From Sphingomonadales bacterium (GTDB lineage: Bacteria; Pseudomonadota; Alphaproteobacteria; SMXS01): a stretch of 64,000 nt of DNA. The stretch's first letter is position 1. Each line of letters begins with the position of its first letter. Under the pieces are notes generated by a model, which saw nothing but the letters and a program-made list of their open reading frames with translations, was not told the origin of the DNA and searched no databases. Both the position numbers and the translations under genes were made by a program. Below are positions 17,004 through 25,077 of this stretch, piece after piece. The stretch spans positions 30,821-94,820 of the forward strand of contig JALHLV010000016.1 in the NCBI GenBank assembly GCA_022844405.1. Reading direction: 5' to 3'.

Positions 17004-18785
17004 TCACTCCCCAGCGGCGGCCTTCAGCGGCGCGGCGTCTTCCCAGGGATAGGGATCGCTCCCTTCGAGCGGCTCCAGCAGGCCGGACATGAAGTTGGCG
17101 CGCGCCTTTACCCGGCTCAGCTTGCCCGAGGAGGTGCGTGGCAGGCTGCGCGGCTTCACCAGCGCCACGCGGCAGGCGATGCCCACGTCCTTCTGCACCC
17201 GCCGCTTGATCTCGTCGACCAGCTTGCGACGCTCCTCCAGCTCGCTGACGCGCGGCTGGACCAGGATCATGGCCACTTCCTCGTTGCCCCGTCCCGGCAC
17301 CGAGATGGCGGCGCTGTCGCCCGAGCGCAGACCGTCGATCTGCTCGACGGTCCATTCGATGTCCTGCGGCCAGTGGTTGCGGCCGTTCAGGATGATCAGA
17401 TCCTTGGCGCGTCCGACGATGTAGAGCGCCGGGCCGATCATGTAGCCCATGTCGCCGGTGTCGAGCCAGCCTTCGCCGTCCAGCACGTTGCGGGTGCCTT
17501 CCGGGTCGTTGAAATAGCCCGACATCACCGACGGGCCGCGCACATAGATCTTGCCGACGCTGCGCTCGCCCACCGTGTCGCCGTTCTCGTCACGGATATC
17601 GAGGTCGTATTCCGGCATGGGGATGCCGCAATTGACCACTTCCCGGGTCTTGGCGGTGTCGGCGGTCGCCGGCACGGCCCGGTGCTCCGCCGCCAGCAAG
17701 CTCTCGTCGACGAGATCGACCTCGATGCCGCTGTCGATGGGCATGAAGCTCACCGCCAGCGTGCATTCGGCCAGCCCGTAGCTGGACAGGAACGCCTTGT
17801 CGTTGAACCCGGCGGACGCGAAGGTGCGGCTGAACTCGCGCATGGAATCGGCGCGGATCATCTCGGCGCCCAGGCCGGCGACGCGCCAGGAACTCAGGTC
17901 CAGCTCGGCGACCTGTTCGGGCTTGGCCCGGCGGGCGCACAGCTCGTAGCCGAAGGTCGGGCTGTAGCTGATCGTCGCCCTGTTGCGGCTGATCAGCTCC
18001 AGCCACAACAGCGGGCGCCGGGCGAAGAACTCGGTCGGCAGATAGTCGGCGGTGACCTGCACCGCGACCAGGGTCAGCATGGCGCCGACCAGGCCCATGT
18101 CATGGTAGAAGGGCAGCCACGACATCATCCGGTCGCCATCGCGCACCTCGATGCCGTGCACGCCGTTGCCGTGGCAGTTTGACATCACCGACGTCTGGGT
18201 CACCGCGACGCCGTGCGGGAAGCGGGTGCTGCCCGAGGAGTATTGCAGGTAGCAGATGTCGCCGGGACCCTGCGGCCGCAGATCCGGAGCGCCTTCAGGC
18301 AGCGCCAGCAATTCCTCCGCGGTCACCACCAGCTTCATGCCCAGCCCGTCGGCGGCCTGTACCAGCAGGTCCGACATGCCGGTGGGCGCGATGGCGGCGG
18401 CGGCGTGGCAGCTCGCCATCTGCTTGCCGAGTTGCTCGACGTAGCCGTCCTTGCCGCCGAACGAGGTCGGCAGCGGCAGCGGCACCGGCAGCAGGCCGGC
18501 GTACTGGCAGCCGAAGAAGGCGGTGATGAAGTCCGGGGTCGTGTCGGCGATCAGCGCCACGCGGCAGCCGCGTTCCAGGCCGGCGGTGATCAGCCGGCGC
18601 GCCGTGGCCAGCGCGCGGTCGCGCAGGTCGCTGAAGCTCAGGACGTCGACCAGTTCGCCGCGCGCCGAATAGAAGTTGAACCCCCGGGCGCCCTGCGCTG
18701 CATAGTCCAGCGCGTCGACCAAAGTGGCGAAGTCGGCCATGCGCCGGGGCAGGCCGGGATCATCCGTCGGTAAAGGTGTCAGCAT
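17004..18785 (-). CDS. Fatty acyl-AMP ligase / acyl-ACP synthetase
   Basis: 593-residue ANL-superfamily enzyme that adenylates a fatty acid and loads it on a carrier protein. Motif A is YLQYSSGSTRFPHG, motif with substrate contact SYGLAECT, and the hinge region GRAKDLIILNGRNHWPQDIE is characteristic of FadD32-like fatty acyl-AMP ligases. The C-terminal catalytic Lys is in PRTSSGKLSR. As the first gene of the operon with CerR, ACP and spt, it most probably charges the dedicated ACP (AasR-type). ATG 18785; transcription diverges from recX. Confidence 0.88.
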   Translation of the reverse strand: MLTPLPTDDPGLPRRMADFATLVDALDYAAQGARGFNFYSARGELVDVLSFSDLRDRALATARRLITAGLERGCRVALIADTTPDFITAFFGCQYAGLLPVPLPLPTSFGGKDGYVEQLGKQMASCHAAAAIAPTGMSDLLVQAADGLGMKLVVTAEELLALPEGAPDLRPQGPGDICYLQYSSGSTRFPHGVAVTQTSVMSNCHGNGVHGIEVRDGDRMMSWLPFYHDMGLVGAMLTLVAVQVTADYLPTEFFARRPLLWLELISRNRATISYSPTFGYELCARRAKPEQVAELDLSSWRVAGLGAEMIRADSMREFSRTFASAGFNDKAFLSSYGLAECTLAVSFMPIDSGIEVDLVDESLLAAEHRAVPATADTAKTREVVNCGIPMPEYDLDIRDENGDTVGERSVGKIYVRGPSVMSGYFNDPEGTRNVLDGEGWLDTGDMGYMIGPALYIVGRAKDLIILNGRNHWPQDIEWTVEQIDGLRSGDSAAISVPGRGNEEVAMILVQPRVSELEERRKLVDEIKRRVQKDVGIACRVALVKPRSLPRTSSGKLSRVKARANFMSGLLEPLEGSDPYPWEDAAPLKAAAGE

Positions 18786-18931
18786 ATTCGGGTGTATCGG
18801 TCTTCCTTGGTCCGTCGTGTCAGTCGTAACGGAGCACTTTCCTTCGAAAGCTCAAGTCATTTCCACCGTTTCGCGTTCGTGTCCGAACGGCGGAAGCGTA
18901 GCTCATTTTTGGGCGCAGCGGGTTCAAAAAT

Positions 18932-19567
18932 TTGCCATACTCGGTGCCCGCAAGGGCGAGGGCGCCGGTTCATAAGGGGAAACCGCTGGAAAGGCAAGAG
19001 TCCAGGAAGCAGGCCCACCCTGCGCCAGGCGACAATAGCCGCCGCGTGCCGCGCCGGTACGCCAGCGAAGCCTACCTGGAGCGCGCCGCCGCATATTATC
19101 TGGCGCGCTTTGCCTCGAGCGTCGGCAACTTCAAGGATGTGCTGTGGCGCAAGGTCGAGCGCCGCGGCCTGGCGGATGGTGTCGAGCGCGCCACGGCGCA
19201 GCAATGGATCGACGGCATCACCGACCGGTTCGTCGCCCTCGGCCTGCTCGACGACGACGCCTTCGCGCGGGTGCGCGCCGGCGCGCTGCTGCGGCGCGGC
19301 AAGCCGCGGCGGGTGATCCGGTCGGCGCTGGTGGCCAAAGGCGTGACCGCGGATGTCGCGGCCGGCGCGGTCGCGGCGTTGTCGGCCGACTCCGAGGATC
19401 CGGACCTCGACGCGGCGCTCGCCTTTGCCCGTCGCAAGCGGCTCGGCCCCTACGGCGCTGCCGGCACGGGCGACGACCGGCGCCGCAAGGACCTGGCCGC
19501 CTTTGCCCGGGCAGGATTCTCCTATCAGCTCGCACGCCGCGTGCTCGAGGGGAGTGGCGGCGAATGA
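18932..19567 (+). CDS. recX: Regulatory protein RecX
   Basis: Up to 211 residues of the RecX family, helical repeats that bind and modulate RecA filaments. Diagnostic parts are AAAYYLARFASSVGNFKDVLWRKVERR, FVALGLLDDDAFARVRAGALLRRGK and the C-terminal FARAGFSYQLARRVL. The start is uncertain: TTG 18932 gives the longest form, GTG 18944 or 19046 are alternatives, and a strong AGGGGA sits six bases before an in-frame CTG at 18986. It is 17 kb from recA rather than adjacent. Its stop overlaps the next start (ATGA). Confidence 0.87.
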   Translation: MPYSVPARARAPVHKGKPLERQESRKQAHPAPGDNSRRVPRRYASEAYLERAAAYYLARFASSVGNFKDVLWRKVERRGLADGVERATAQQWIDGITDRFVALGLLDDDAFARVRAGALLRRGKPRRVIRSALVAKGVTADVAAGAVAALSADSEDPDLDAALAFARRKRLGPYGAAGTGDDRRRKDLAAFARAGFSYQLARRVLEGSGGE

Positions 19568-20076
19568 GGGATGCGTCGCGGATCGTGGCGGCAGGGCTAT
19601 GCGGGCTGCTGCTTCTGTGGGGTGACGCGGCCGGCGCCTTCTCGGCGGACCCGCCCCATACCGGCGTCGCCCAGTCCCTGCCGCTGGCGCCGCTGACAGT
19701 GGAGACAGGCAAAGGTTCCGTGGTGGTCCGGGTCCAGGTGGCCGATACCGACGTGACGCGCCAGACAGGACTGATGTTCCGCAGATCCATGCCCGAGAAG
19801 GAAGGCATGCTGTTCATCTTCCAGGAAGTTCGTCCGGTGGCGTTCTGGATGAAGAACACGATGCTGTCCCTCGACATCCTGTTCATCGACGACGCCGGCA
19901 GGGTGATGAACATCGCCCGGGGCACGACGCCGTTCTCGCTGGAGCCGATTCCGGCGGACGGTCCCACCCGCGCGGTCCTCGAACTCAACGCCGGCGCCAG
20001 CGCCCGTCTGGGTATCGAGGTGGGCGACCGTGTGCTCTACGAGCCGCTGTCACGGCCGTTGACCGCACCACCCTGA
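19564..20076 (+). CDS. Exported DUF192 protein
   Basis: 170-residue secreted protein. A signal peptide (residues 1 to about 25, GLCGLLLLWGDAAGA) is followed by the DUF192 domain: ADTDVTRQTGLMFRRSMPEKEGMLFIF, FWMKNTMLSLDILFID and LELNAGASARLGIEVGD. The function of the family is unknown. ATG 19564 is inside the recX stop (ATGA), so it is co-translated with recX, an arrangement that probably reflects operon economy rather than shared function. Confidence 0.9.
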   Translation: MRDASRIVAAGLCGLLLLWGDAAGAFSADPPHTGVAQSLPLAPLTVETGKGSVVVRVQVADTDVTRQTGLMFRRSMPEKEGMLFIFQEVRPVAFWMKNTMLSLDILFIDDAGRVMNIARGTTPFSLEPIPADGPTRAVLELNAGASARLGIEVGDRVLYEPLSRPLTAPP

Positions 20077-20263
20077 GAGTCGCCTGATCCGTGACTATTC
20101 ATCGCCAGCGGGCTTCGCGGAAGATCGCGGCACTTGACGCTGGGAATCATTGGCCTGTTTACTGGCGCCCAATGGGCCAAGTCGCGAGCCTGCTCGCAGA
20201 TCGTTCCGCCGGGGCCGCAGGGCATTTGGAGGAGCGGAGGGGAAAATCAGGACATGCGTCTTC

Positions 20264-22387
20264 ATGCCGCTCCTTGAACTCAAGGAACTCAAGCGTCTCG
20301 GCTTTGGTTTCGGCATCAGGCAGCGGGGATTGCTAGCCAAGGCCGACCAGGCGCCCGCCACAGATTTTCCGTCGGGCGGGGACATGAGGGCTCTCGCGGA
20401 AAAAGTCCGGTCCTGTCTGGCGGACAGCGACAGCGTTGCCGCGTTCGCGGCGGGCGACCAGTTGTCGTTCCTCGATCTGGCGCACTGGGTGCTGTCGCTT
20501 CAGCGCCGCGCACGCATTCCTGTGTTCGCGCAGCCCATTCCGCTGTCTCCCAGCCCAGGCAAGGGTGGCAGGCTATCGGTTGGCGTTCTCGTGCCCTATG
20601 TCGATGTCGAAGCGACCCGGCTGGCGCTTGCCTGGGCAATCGGACTGGTCAACGCCTTTGCCGATGCGGCCGCGAAGGGTGAGACCGCCGCGGCGCTCGA
20701 TGCCGTGTCCGCGCAGGTAGACGAAATAGTCGGCAAGCTCGGCCCGCACGTGCCGACCGGCGTCAATACTTACCGGATATGCGAGGCCGCCTACCACGAG
20801 CGGATTCCGTTCACGCTGTTCTTCCGCGACATGCTGCTGCTTGGCGAGGGCATCAGGCTCAAGCGCATGCTGAGCACGATCACCGATGCTGTCAGTCCGA
20901 TCGGCGTCGCCATCGCCCGCAACAAGACGCAGTCGGCCTCGGCCCTGCGTCAGGCCGGCTTTCCGACCGTCCAGCATACCGCGGCCAAATCCGAGGATCA
21001 TGCGGTCACCCTCGCCCGCAAGACCGGGTTTCCGACGGTGGTCAAGCCCGCCGACGCGGACGGCGGCGCCGGTGTGTCGGCGGGGCTGATGACCGAAGCG
21101 GCGGTGAGGTCTGCATACAGGAAGGCCCGAAAAGTTTCGAATAACGTGCTTGTCGAGGCCTTCGTCGCCGGCAACGACTACCGCGTTACGATCTACAACG
21201 GCCGGATCGTCAAGACCACCGTGCGGCGGCCCGGCGGGGTAGACGGCGATGGGGTCAGCGACGTTCGAGCCTTGGTCGAAATGAAGAAGGACGATCCGCA
21301 GTCGCAGCGGCGCAGACTGGAGCGCGGTCGCTTCCTGCTCGAACTCGACGACGAGGCGCGGGAACTTCTCGTCGATATGGGAATGACCGAGGAAACGGTT
21401 CCCCCGGCGGGGCAATTCGTGCCGCTTCGGCGGCGCTCGAATGTTTCGACGGGCGGTACGACGAAGGATATTCACGGCACGTTGCACCCGGACAACGAGG
21501 CCATGCTGCTGCGCGTCGTCGACCTGCTCGGGCTGGACTTTGCCGGCGTCGACTATATCTCGCCCGACATTTCAAAATCATGGACCGGCTTGCAGTCGGC
21601 GGTCCTCGAGATCAACGCCCAGCCGCAGCTCGACAACGACCTGAATCCGACCCTCTACAACGATGTGCTGCGCGACTATATGGGCAGTAGCGGGCGCGTG
21701 CCGTGGGTCCTCCTGCTGAGCGGCGATTCCACGAGCGTGCAAGCGCGCTCGCTGGGCGAGTGCATCCGGCATGCCATGGAGCAACGCGTGCAGCCGGCGG
21801 TCGTCGCGTCGTCCACCGGCGTATGGCTCGGTTCGTCACGTATTGCCGGCGGGCAAGGATCGCTGGCGAGCGCCTGCGAGAGTGTCGTCATGGGCCGGTT
21901 CGCCGCTGCCGCCGTCGTGGTCGCCGATCCGTCGCGGGTGGTCGCTCAGGGGCTGCCGACGGAGGACCTGGATTTCGTCGTCCTGACCAACGATCCGCGG
22001 CCGTCCGCGGAAGCGTTCGAGCTCTGCCGCAAGCTCGTCGCGCCGCATATCCGCAAGGGGCTGCTGCTTGAGGTGGGCGATCCGGCTTTCGGGATACTCA
22101 AGTCGGAACTGCCGGCGGATAAACTTTTCCTGGTTTGCCCCGGCTCGGCGGATGATGCCGTCCGGACGCACCTGGCCGGAGGTGGCCGCGCCGTATGGCT
22201 CGAAAGCACGCAAGAGTCGGCGGAAATCCGCGTCGTGCTCGGCGCGGGTCAAACCCGCCTCCCACTCGGCACGCTGAGGGCTGCGGGAGCCGACCGGCGG
22301 GCGATCCGGGATGTGATGATCGCCCGGGTTATTGAAGTCTACCTGCCGGCCAGGAAAAAACCCGGCGAGACGCAGCAAGGAACGTGA
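20264..22387 (+). CDS. Cyanophycin synthetase-like ATP-grasp ligase with degenerate Mur domain
   Basis: 707-residue protein resembling CphA. Domains in order: an N-terminal domain ending in LGEGIRLKRM (about 194); an ATP-grasp core with TVVKPADADGGAGV (259), VEAFVAGNDYRV, STGGTTKDIHG (395) and metal-binding EINAQPQLDND (449); and a C-terminal region from 479 that aligns by pattern with the CphA Mur-ligase domain. There the expected TGTNGKT P-loop is replaced by LSGDSTSV, so ATP binding at this second site is unlikely. Cyanobacterial CphA2 is likewise thought to keep one active ligase site. It should therefore catalyse one amide-bond-forming ligation on an amino-acid or peptide substrate; the product is unknown. 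ATG 20264 is preferred over an upstream frame. A sulfotransferase gene follows after four bases. Confidence 0.75.
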   Translation: MPLLELKELKRLGFGFGIRQRGLLAKADQAPATDFPSGGDMRALAEKVRSCLADSDSVAAFAAGDQLSFLDLAHWVLSLQRRARIPVFAQPIPLSPSPGKGGRLSVGVLVPYVDVEATRLALAWAIGLVNAFADAAAKGETAAALDAVSAQVDEIVGKLGPHVPTGVNTYRICEAAYHERIPFTLFFRDMLLLGEGIRLKRMLSTITDAVSPIGVAIARNKTQSASALRQAGFPTVQHTAAKSEDHAVTLARKTGFPTVVKPADADGGAGVSAGLMTEAAVRSAYRKARKVSNNVLVEAFVAGNDYRVTIYNGRIVKTTVRRPGGVDGDGVSDVRALVEMKKDDPQSQRRRLERGRFLLELDDEARELLVDMGMTEETVPPAGQFVPLRRRSNVSTGGTTKDIHGTLHPDNEAMLLRVVDLLGLDFAGVDYISPDISKSWTGLQSAVLEINAQPQLDNDLNPTLYNDVLRDYMGSSGRVPWVLLLSGDSTSVQARSLGECIRHAMEQRVQPAVVASSTGVWLGSSRIAGGQGSLASACESVVMGRFAAAAVVVADPSRVVAQGLPTEDLDFVVLTNDPRPSAEAFELCRKLVAPHIRKGLLLEVGDPAFGILKSELPADKLFLVCPGSADDAVRTHLAGGGRAVWLESTQESAEIRVVLGAGQTRLPLGTLRAAGADRRAIRDVMIARVIEVYLPARKKPGETQQGT

Positions 22388-22391
22388 GTAA

Positions 22392-23768
22392 ATGACGGTG
22401 AGAGCGCAGGCAATCGGTCGGGATTTCGAGTTTTCCGACGCCGCGGCGCGCATCGCGAAACTGCGCGAGTCGGCCTACAACCGGCCGGTGGAGGAAGGCT
22501 TCCTGGGCTCGGTCCGCGAGATCGCGATGGTGCTGAGCAGTCCGCGCTCCGGCTCCAGCCTGCTGGCGTCGGTGCTGCGCCGGACCGACCAGGTGATGAA
22601 TTTCCAGGGCGCGATTACGCCGTTTCTCGGCATGACCGACCTGCGCTATCCGGTCAGCGGCGACACCGATGCGCTGGAAGCGCACCAGGCTTCCGTCGCG
22701 CCATGGCTGGAGCCCTACCTGGCCCAGGAATGCGGCTATGCGCTCGAGCGGCTCGAAGGGCAGGCCGACCGCGACCAGTTCGCCGTCGACCTGGCGATCC
22801 GGCTGTCCATGCAGTGGCCCGACATCGCCTTCGCTCTCGACCACGTGCGCTCGGCCACCAATGTCGCGCTCGACGAGGCCGTGCGCGATTTCGGCTGGGC
22901 CGACGGCGAGTTCCGCGATCCCAAGCTGTTCCACGCCCTGCTGATCCGGCGGCTGCGTCCGGCCTATCCGGCGCTGAACCCGTATCTCTACGACATCGAC
23001 GCGGCCATGATCCGCGACCTGATGCCCGAGGCGCCCGTGGTCGTCACGCTGCCGTCGGGCCGCTTCGTCGAGATGCCGCCGCTGATCACCATCCGGCCCT
23101 GGCGGCGCGCAACGGCCGCCGACCTGCGCGGCAAGCCGCTGGTGATGAAGACCGTCGCCAACACCTTCCGCATGCCGTTCCTGTCGGCGCTGTTCCCGTC
23201 GGCGCGGATGCGGGTCATGCACCTGACGCGCAGCGTCGCCGGCAGCGCCAACGGCATGTATGACGGGTGGATGCATGCGGGCTTCTGGGCGGCGCACATC
23301 GTCGACGGCGACCTGGCGATTCCTGGCTACTCGGACAAATTTCCGGAGTGGGGCCGGCACTGGTGGAAGTTCGGGCTGTTCCCGGGCTGGCAGGCGCACC
23401 GGGCGAGCAAGCCCGTCGACATCGCCGCCGCGCATTGGCGCACCTGCCACGAAACCATCCTGGCGTGGCTGGAGGCCCATCCGGCGCAGCGGGCGGACTC
23501 CATCCGGGTGCATGGCGAGGACTTCCTCGACAACCCGCACAGGAAGGCCGGCACGCTTGCCCGGATCGCCGACTGGTTCGGCGTCGGCATGGACGAGGGC
23601 CTGTCCTACGCGGCGGAAAACGAGCTGCCGCTGCAGCTCGCCACGGTCAAGCCGGCGCCGCAGCGCTGGCGACAGCGCTATGACGAACTGGAACACATCC
23701 TGAATGATCCCCGCAACGGCGACCTGATGGTGCGGTTGGGATACGATTCGGACCCAGAGACCTGGTAG
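22392..23768 (+). CDS. Sulfotransferase family protein
   Basis: 458-residue PAPS-dependent sulfotransferase-like enzyme. The 5'-phosphosulfate-binding loop is LSSPRSGSSLL (about residues 47-57), and the 3'-phosphate-binding Arg/Ser pair appears in HLTRSVAGSANG. The middle contains an insertion of unknown role compared with small bacterial sulfotransferases. It starts four bases after the ATP-grasp gene stop, with AAGGA spanning the end of that gene, so the two form an operon. Substrate not predictable; a product of the ligase is the simplest idea. No sulfate activation genes are in the window. Confidence 0.82.
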   Translation: MTVRAQAIGRDFEFSDAAARIAKLRESAYNRPVEEGFLGSVREIAMVLSSPRSGSSLLASVLRRTDQVMNFQGAITPFLGMTDLRYPVSGDTDALEAHQASVAPWLEPYLAQECGYALERLEGQADRDQFAVDLAIRLSMQWPDIAFALDHVRSATNVALDEAVRDFGWADGEFRDPKLFHALLIRRLRPAYPALNPYLYDIDAAMIRDLMPEAPVVVTLPSGRFVEMPPLITIRPWRRATAADLRGKPLVMKTVANTFRMPFLSALFPSARMRVMHLTRSVAGSANGMYDGWMHAGFWAAHIVDGDLAIPGYSDKFPEWGRHWWKFGLFPGWQAHRASKPVDIAAAHWRTCHETILAWLEAHPAQRADSIRVHGEDFLDNPHRKAGTLARIADWFGVGMDEGLSYAAENELPLQLATVKPAPQRWRQRYDELEHILNDPRNGDLMVRLGYDSDPETW

Positions 23769-23824
23769 CCGCCCGCGGCCTTGAGGCGGGGCGGCAGTTC
23801 GTGTATCTCCTCGCCTGAGATTTC

Positions 23825-23901
23825 CGGGGTGTAGCTCAGTCTGGTAGAGTGCCTGCTTTGGGAGCAGGATGTCGTCGGTTCGAATCCGGCCACCCCGACC
23901 A
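23825..23901 (+). tRNA. tRNA-Pro (TGG)
   Basis: Cloverleaf readable directly: acceptor CGGGGTG pairs with CACCCCG, the anticodon stem CCTGC/GCAGG encloses TTTGGGA (anticodon TGG), T-loop GGTTCGAATCC is present, and the 3' CCA is encoded (23899-23901). Confidence 0.97.
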
Positions 23902-23924
23902 GAACGAATGCAGGACGATAGGGT

Positions 23925-24227
23925 ATGCAGGCAACGATCTTCAAGCCGGCCAGGAACGCCATGCAGTCGGGCTGGGCGAACACCCGCAAATGGCTGCTGG
24001 TCTATGAGCCGCAGCGCGCCAAGCGCATCGACGACCTGATGGGCTATACCAGCTCGGACGACACCTCGCGCCAGGTGCGGCTGACTTTCGACACCCAGGA
24101 GGAAGCGGTCGCCTATGCCGAGAAGCATGGGCTGGCGTACCGGGTGCAGGAGCCGCAGGCGCGCACGCTGAGAATCAAGGCCTATGCCGACAACTTCAAA
24201 TACACGCGGCAGACCAGGTCTGCCTGA
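23925..24227 (+). CDS. NADH dehydrogenase accessory subunit, NDUFS4 family
   Basis: 100-residue protein of the ETC complex I 18-kDa subunit family (PF04800 type), known in Alphaproteobacteria and mitochondria. Hallmarks are ATIFKPARNAMQSGWANTRKW near the N-terminus, MGYTSSDDTSRQVRLTF, a FDTQEEAVAYAEKHG helix and C-terminal KAYADNFKY. It associates with the peripheral arm of complex I on the cytoplasmic side. It lies between tRNA-Pro and tRNA-Arg on the same strand, far from any nuo genes in view, and may be co-transcribed with the tRNAs. Confidence 0.93.
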   Translation: MQATIFKPARNAMQSGWANTRKWLLVYEPQRAKRIDDLMGYTSSDDTSRQVRLTFDTQEEAVAYAEKHGLAYRVQEPQARTLRIKAYADNFKYTRQTRSA

Positions 24228-24236
24228 ACCATATCG

Positions 24237-24313
24237 GACCCCGTAGCTCAACAGGATAGAGCACCTGCCTTCTAAGCAGGATGTTGCGTGTTCGAGTCAC
24301 GCCGGGGTCGCCA
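24237..24313 (+). tRNA. tRNA-Arg (TCT)
   Basis: Acceptor GACCCCG pairs with CGGGGTC, the anticodon stem CCTGC/GCAGG holds CTTCTAA (anticodon TCT), the T-loop GTTCGAGTC is intact, and CCA is encoded at 24311-24313. It starts nine bases after the NDUFS4 gene. Confidence 0.97.
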
Positions 24314-24331
24314 CGATCGCAGGGGAGAGCG

Positions 24332-24862
24332 ATGCCGAGGAGCCAGCTTGCCTATGTGTCCATGACCGGCCCAGACCGGGTGGGGCTGATCTCGGCGGTG
24401 ACCGCCCGGCTGTTCGACCTGGGCGCCAATCTGGCCGACACCAATTTCGCGGTGCTCGGCACCGGCTTCGAGTTCAACGCCGTCTGCGAGCTGCCCGGCG
24501 ATCTGCGTCTCGACGACATCGCCGGTGAACTCCGGTCGCTGCCGCAACTCGTTGGCGCCGAGGTGTCGGTGACGCCGTTCGTCCACGCCGCCACCCCTGC
24601 CGCGAACGCCCGCATCACCCATGTCATCGACGTGGTCGGCGGCGACCGCCCCGGGCTGGTCGCCCGCCTCACCGAAGCGTTCCAGGACTACGACGCCAAC
24701 ATCGTCCGCATGAACTCCGCGCGGCTCCCCGGCGCCGGCGTCGGCGCCGATTACGTGACCCGCTTCGAGGTCTACATTCCCGAGCGGGCCGATGCCTGCC
24801 TGGCGGCCATCGACAACACCGCCCAGCAGCTCGCCTGCGCCTGCCGCTGGCAGGTCGTCTGA
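24332..24862 (+). CDS. Double ACT-domain protein (GcvR-like)
   Basis: 176-residue protein consisting of two ACT domains (about 5-80 and 92-170). Each opens with a small-molecule-binding loop pattern: SMTGPDRVGLISAVTARLFDLGANLADTN and VVGGDRPGLVARLTEAFQDYDANIVRMNS. This is the layout of the glycine cleavage repressor GcvR and related amino-acid sensors; no DNA-binding domain is visible. ATG 24332 follows AGGGGAGAG. Located 18 bases after tRNA-Arg. Specific ligand unknown. Confidence 0.88.
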   Translation: MPRSQLAYVSMTGPDRVGLISAVTARLFDLGANLADTNFAVLGTGFEFNAVCELPGDLRLDDIAGELRSLPQLVGAEVSVTPFVHAATPAANARITHVIDVVGGDRPGLVARLTEAFQDYDANIVRMNSARLPGAGVGADYVTRFEVYIPERADACLAAIDNTAQQLACACRWQVV

Positions 24863-24926
24863 GCGTCTTTCCATTGCTTCCCTGACGTCGTCGGTGCCGC
24901 TGGTTTCCGGCGGCTACAGACGCTAT

Positions 24927-24941
24927 TGCAAATCGTTCGCA
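24927..24941. promoter_or_regulatory. Fur-like site 1 upstream of TonB receptor
   Basis: Seven-one-seven imperfect dyad TGCAAAT-C-GTTCGCA located 137 bases before the receptor start. The layout resembles a Fur box, in keeping with a siderophore receptor downstream. Match is partial (5 of 7 arm positions pair). Confidence 0.5.
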
Positions 24942-24989
24942 TTTTTTCTTGACGGATGTTCGGGCGCTGTGCAAGGTGCCGGTCACTAT

Positions 24990-25004
24990 TAGGAATCATT
25001 CGCA
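24990..25004. promoter_or_regulatory. Fur-like site 2 upstream of TonB receptor
   Basis: Second 7-1-7 dyad TAGGAAT-C-ATTCGCA, followed at once by a perfect palindrome GTTGCA-TC-TGCAAC (25005-25018). Two sites in tandem strengthen the case for iron-responsive control, but no footprint evidence exists here. Confidence 0.5.
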
Positions 25005-25077
25005 GTTGCATCTGCAACCGCGGACGGTTTCCCCGCCGGTGGTAACGACCGCCATGCAAGCCAAGAAGGGCATAAGG

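Noticed and set aside
20254..20277. A seven-codon frame (MRLHAAP) overlapping the start of the ATP-grasp gene, possibly a leader peptide.
   Set aside because: Such short frames are frequent by chance, and no attenuator-type stem-loop or codon bias was seen nearby.
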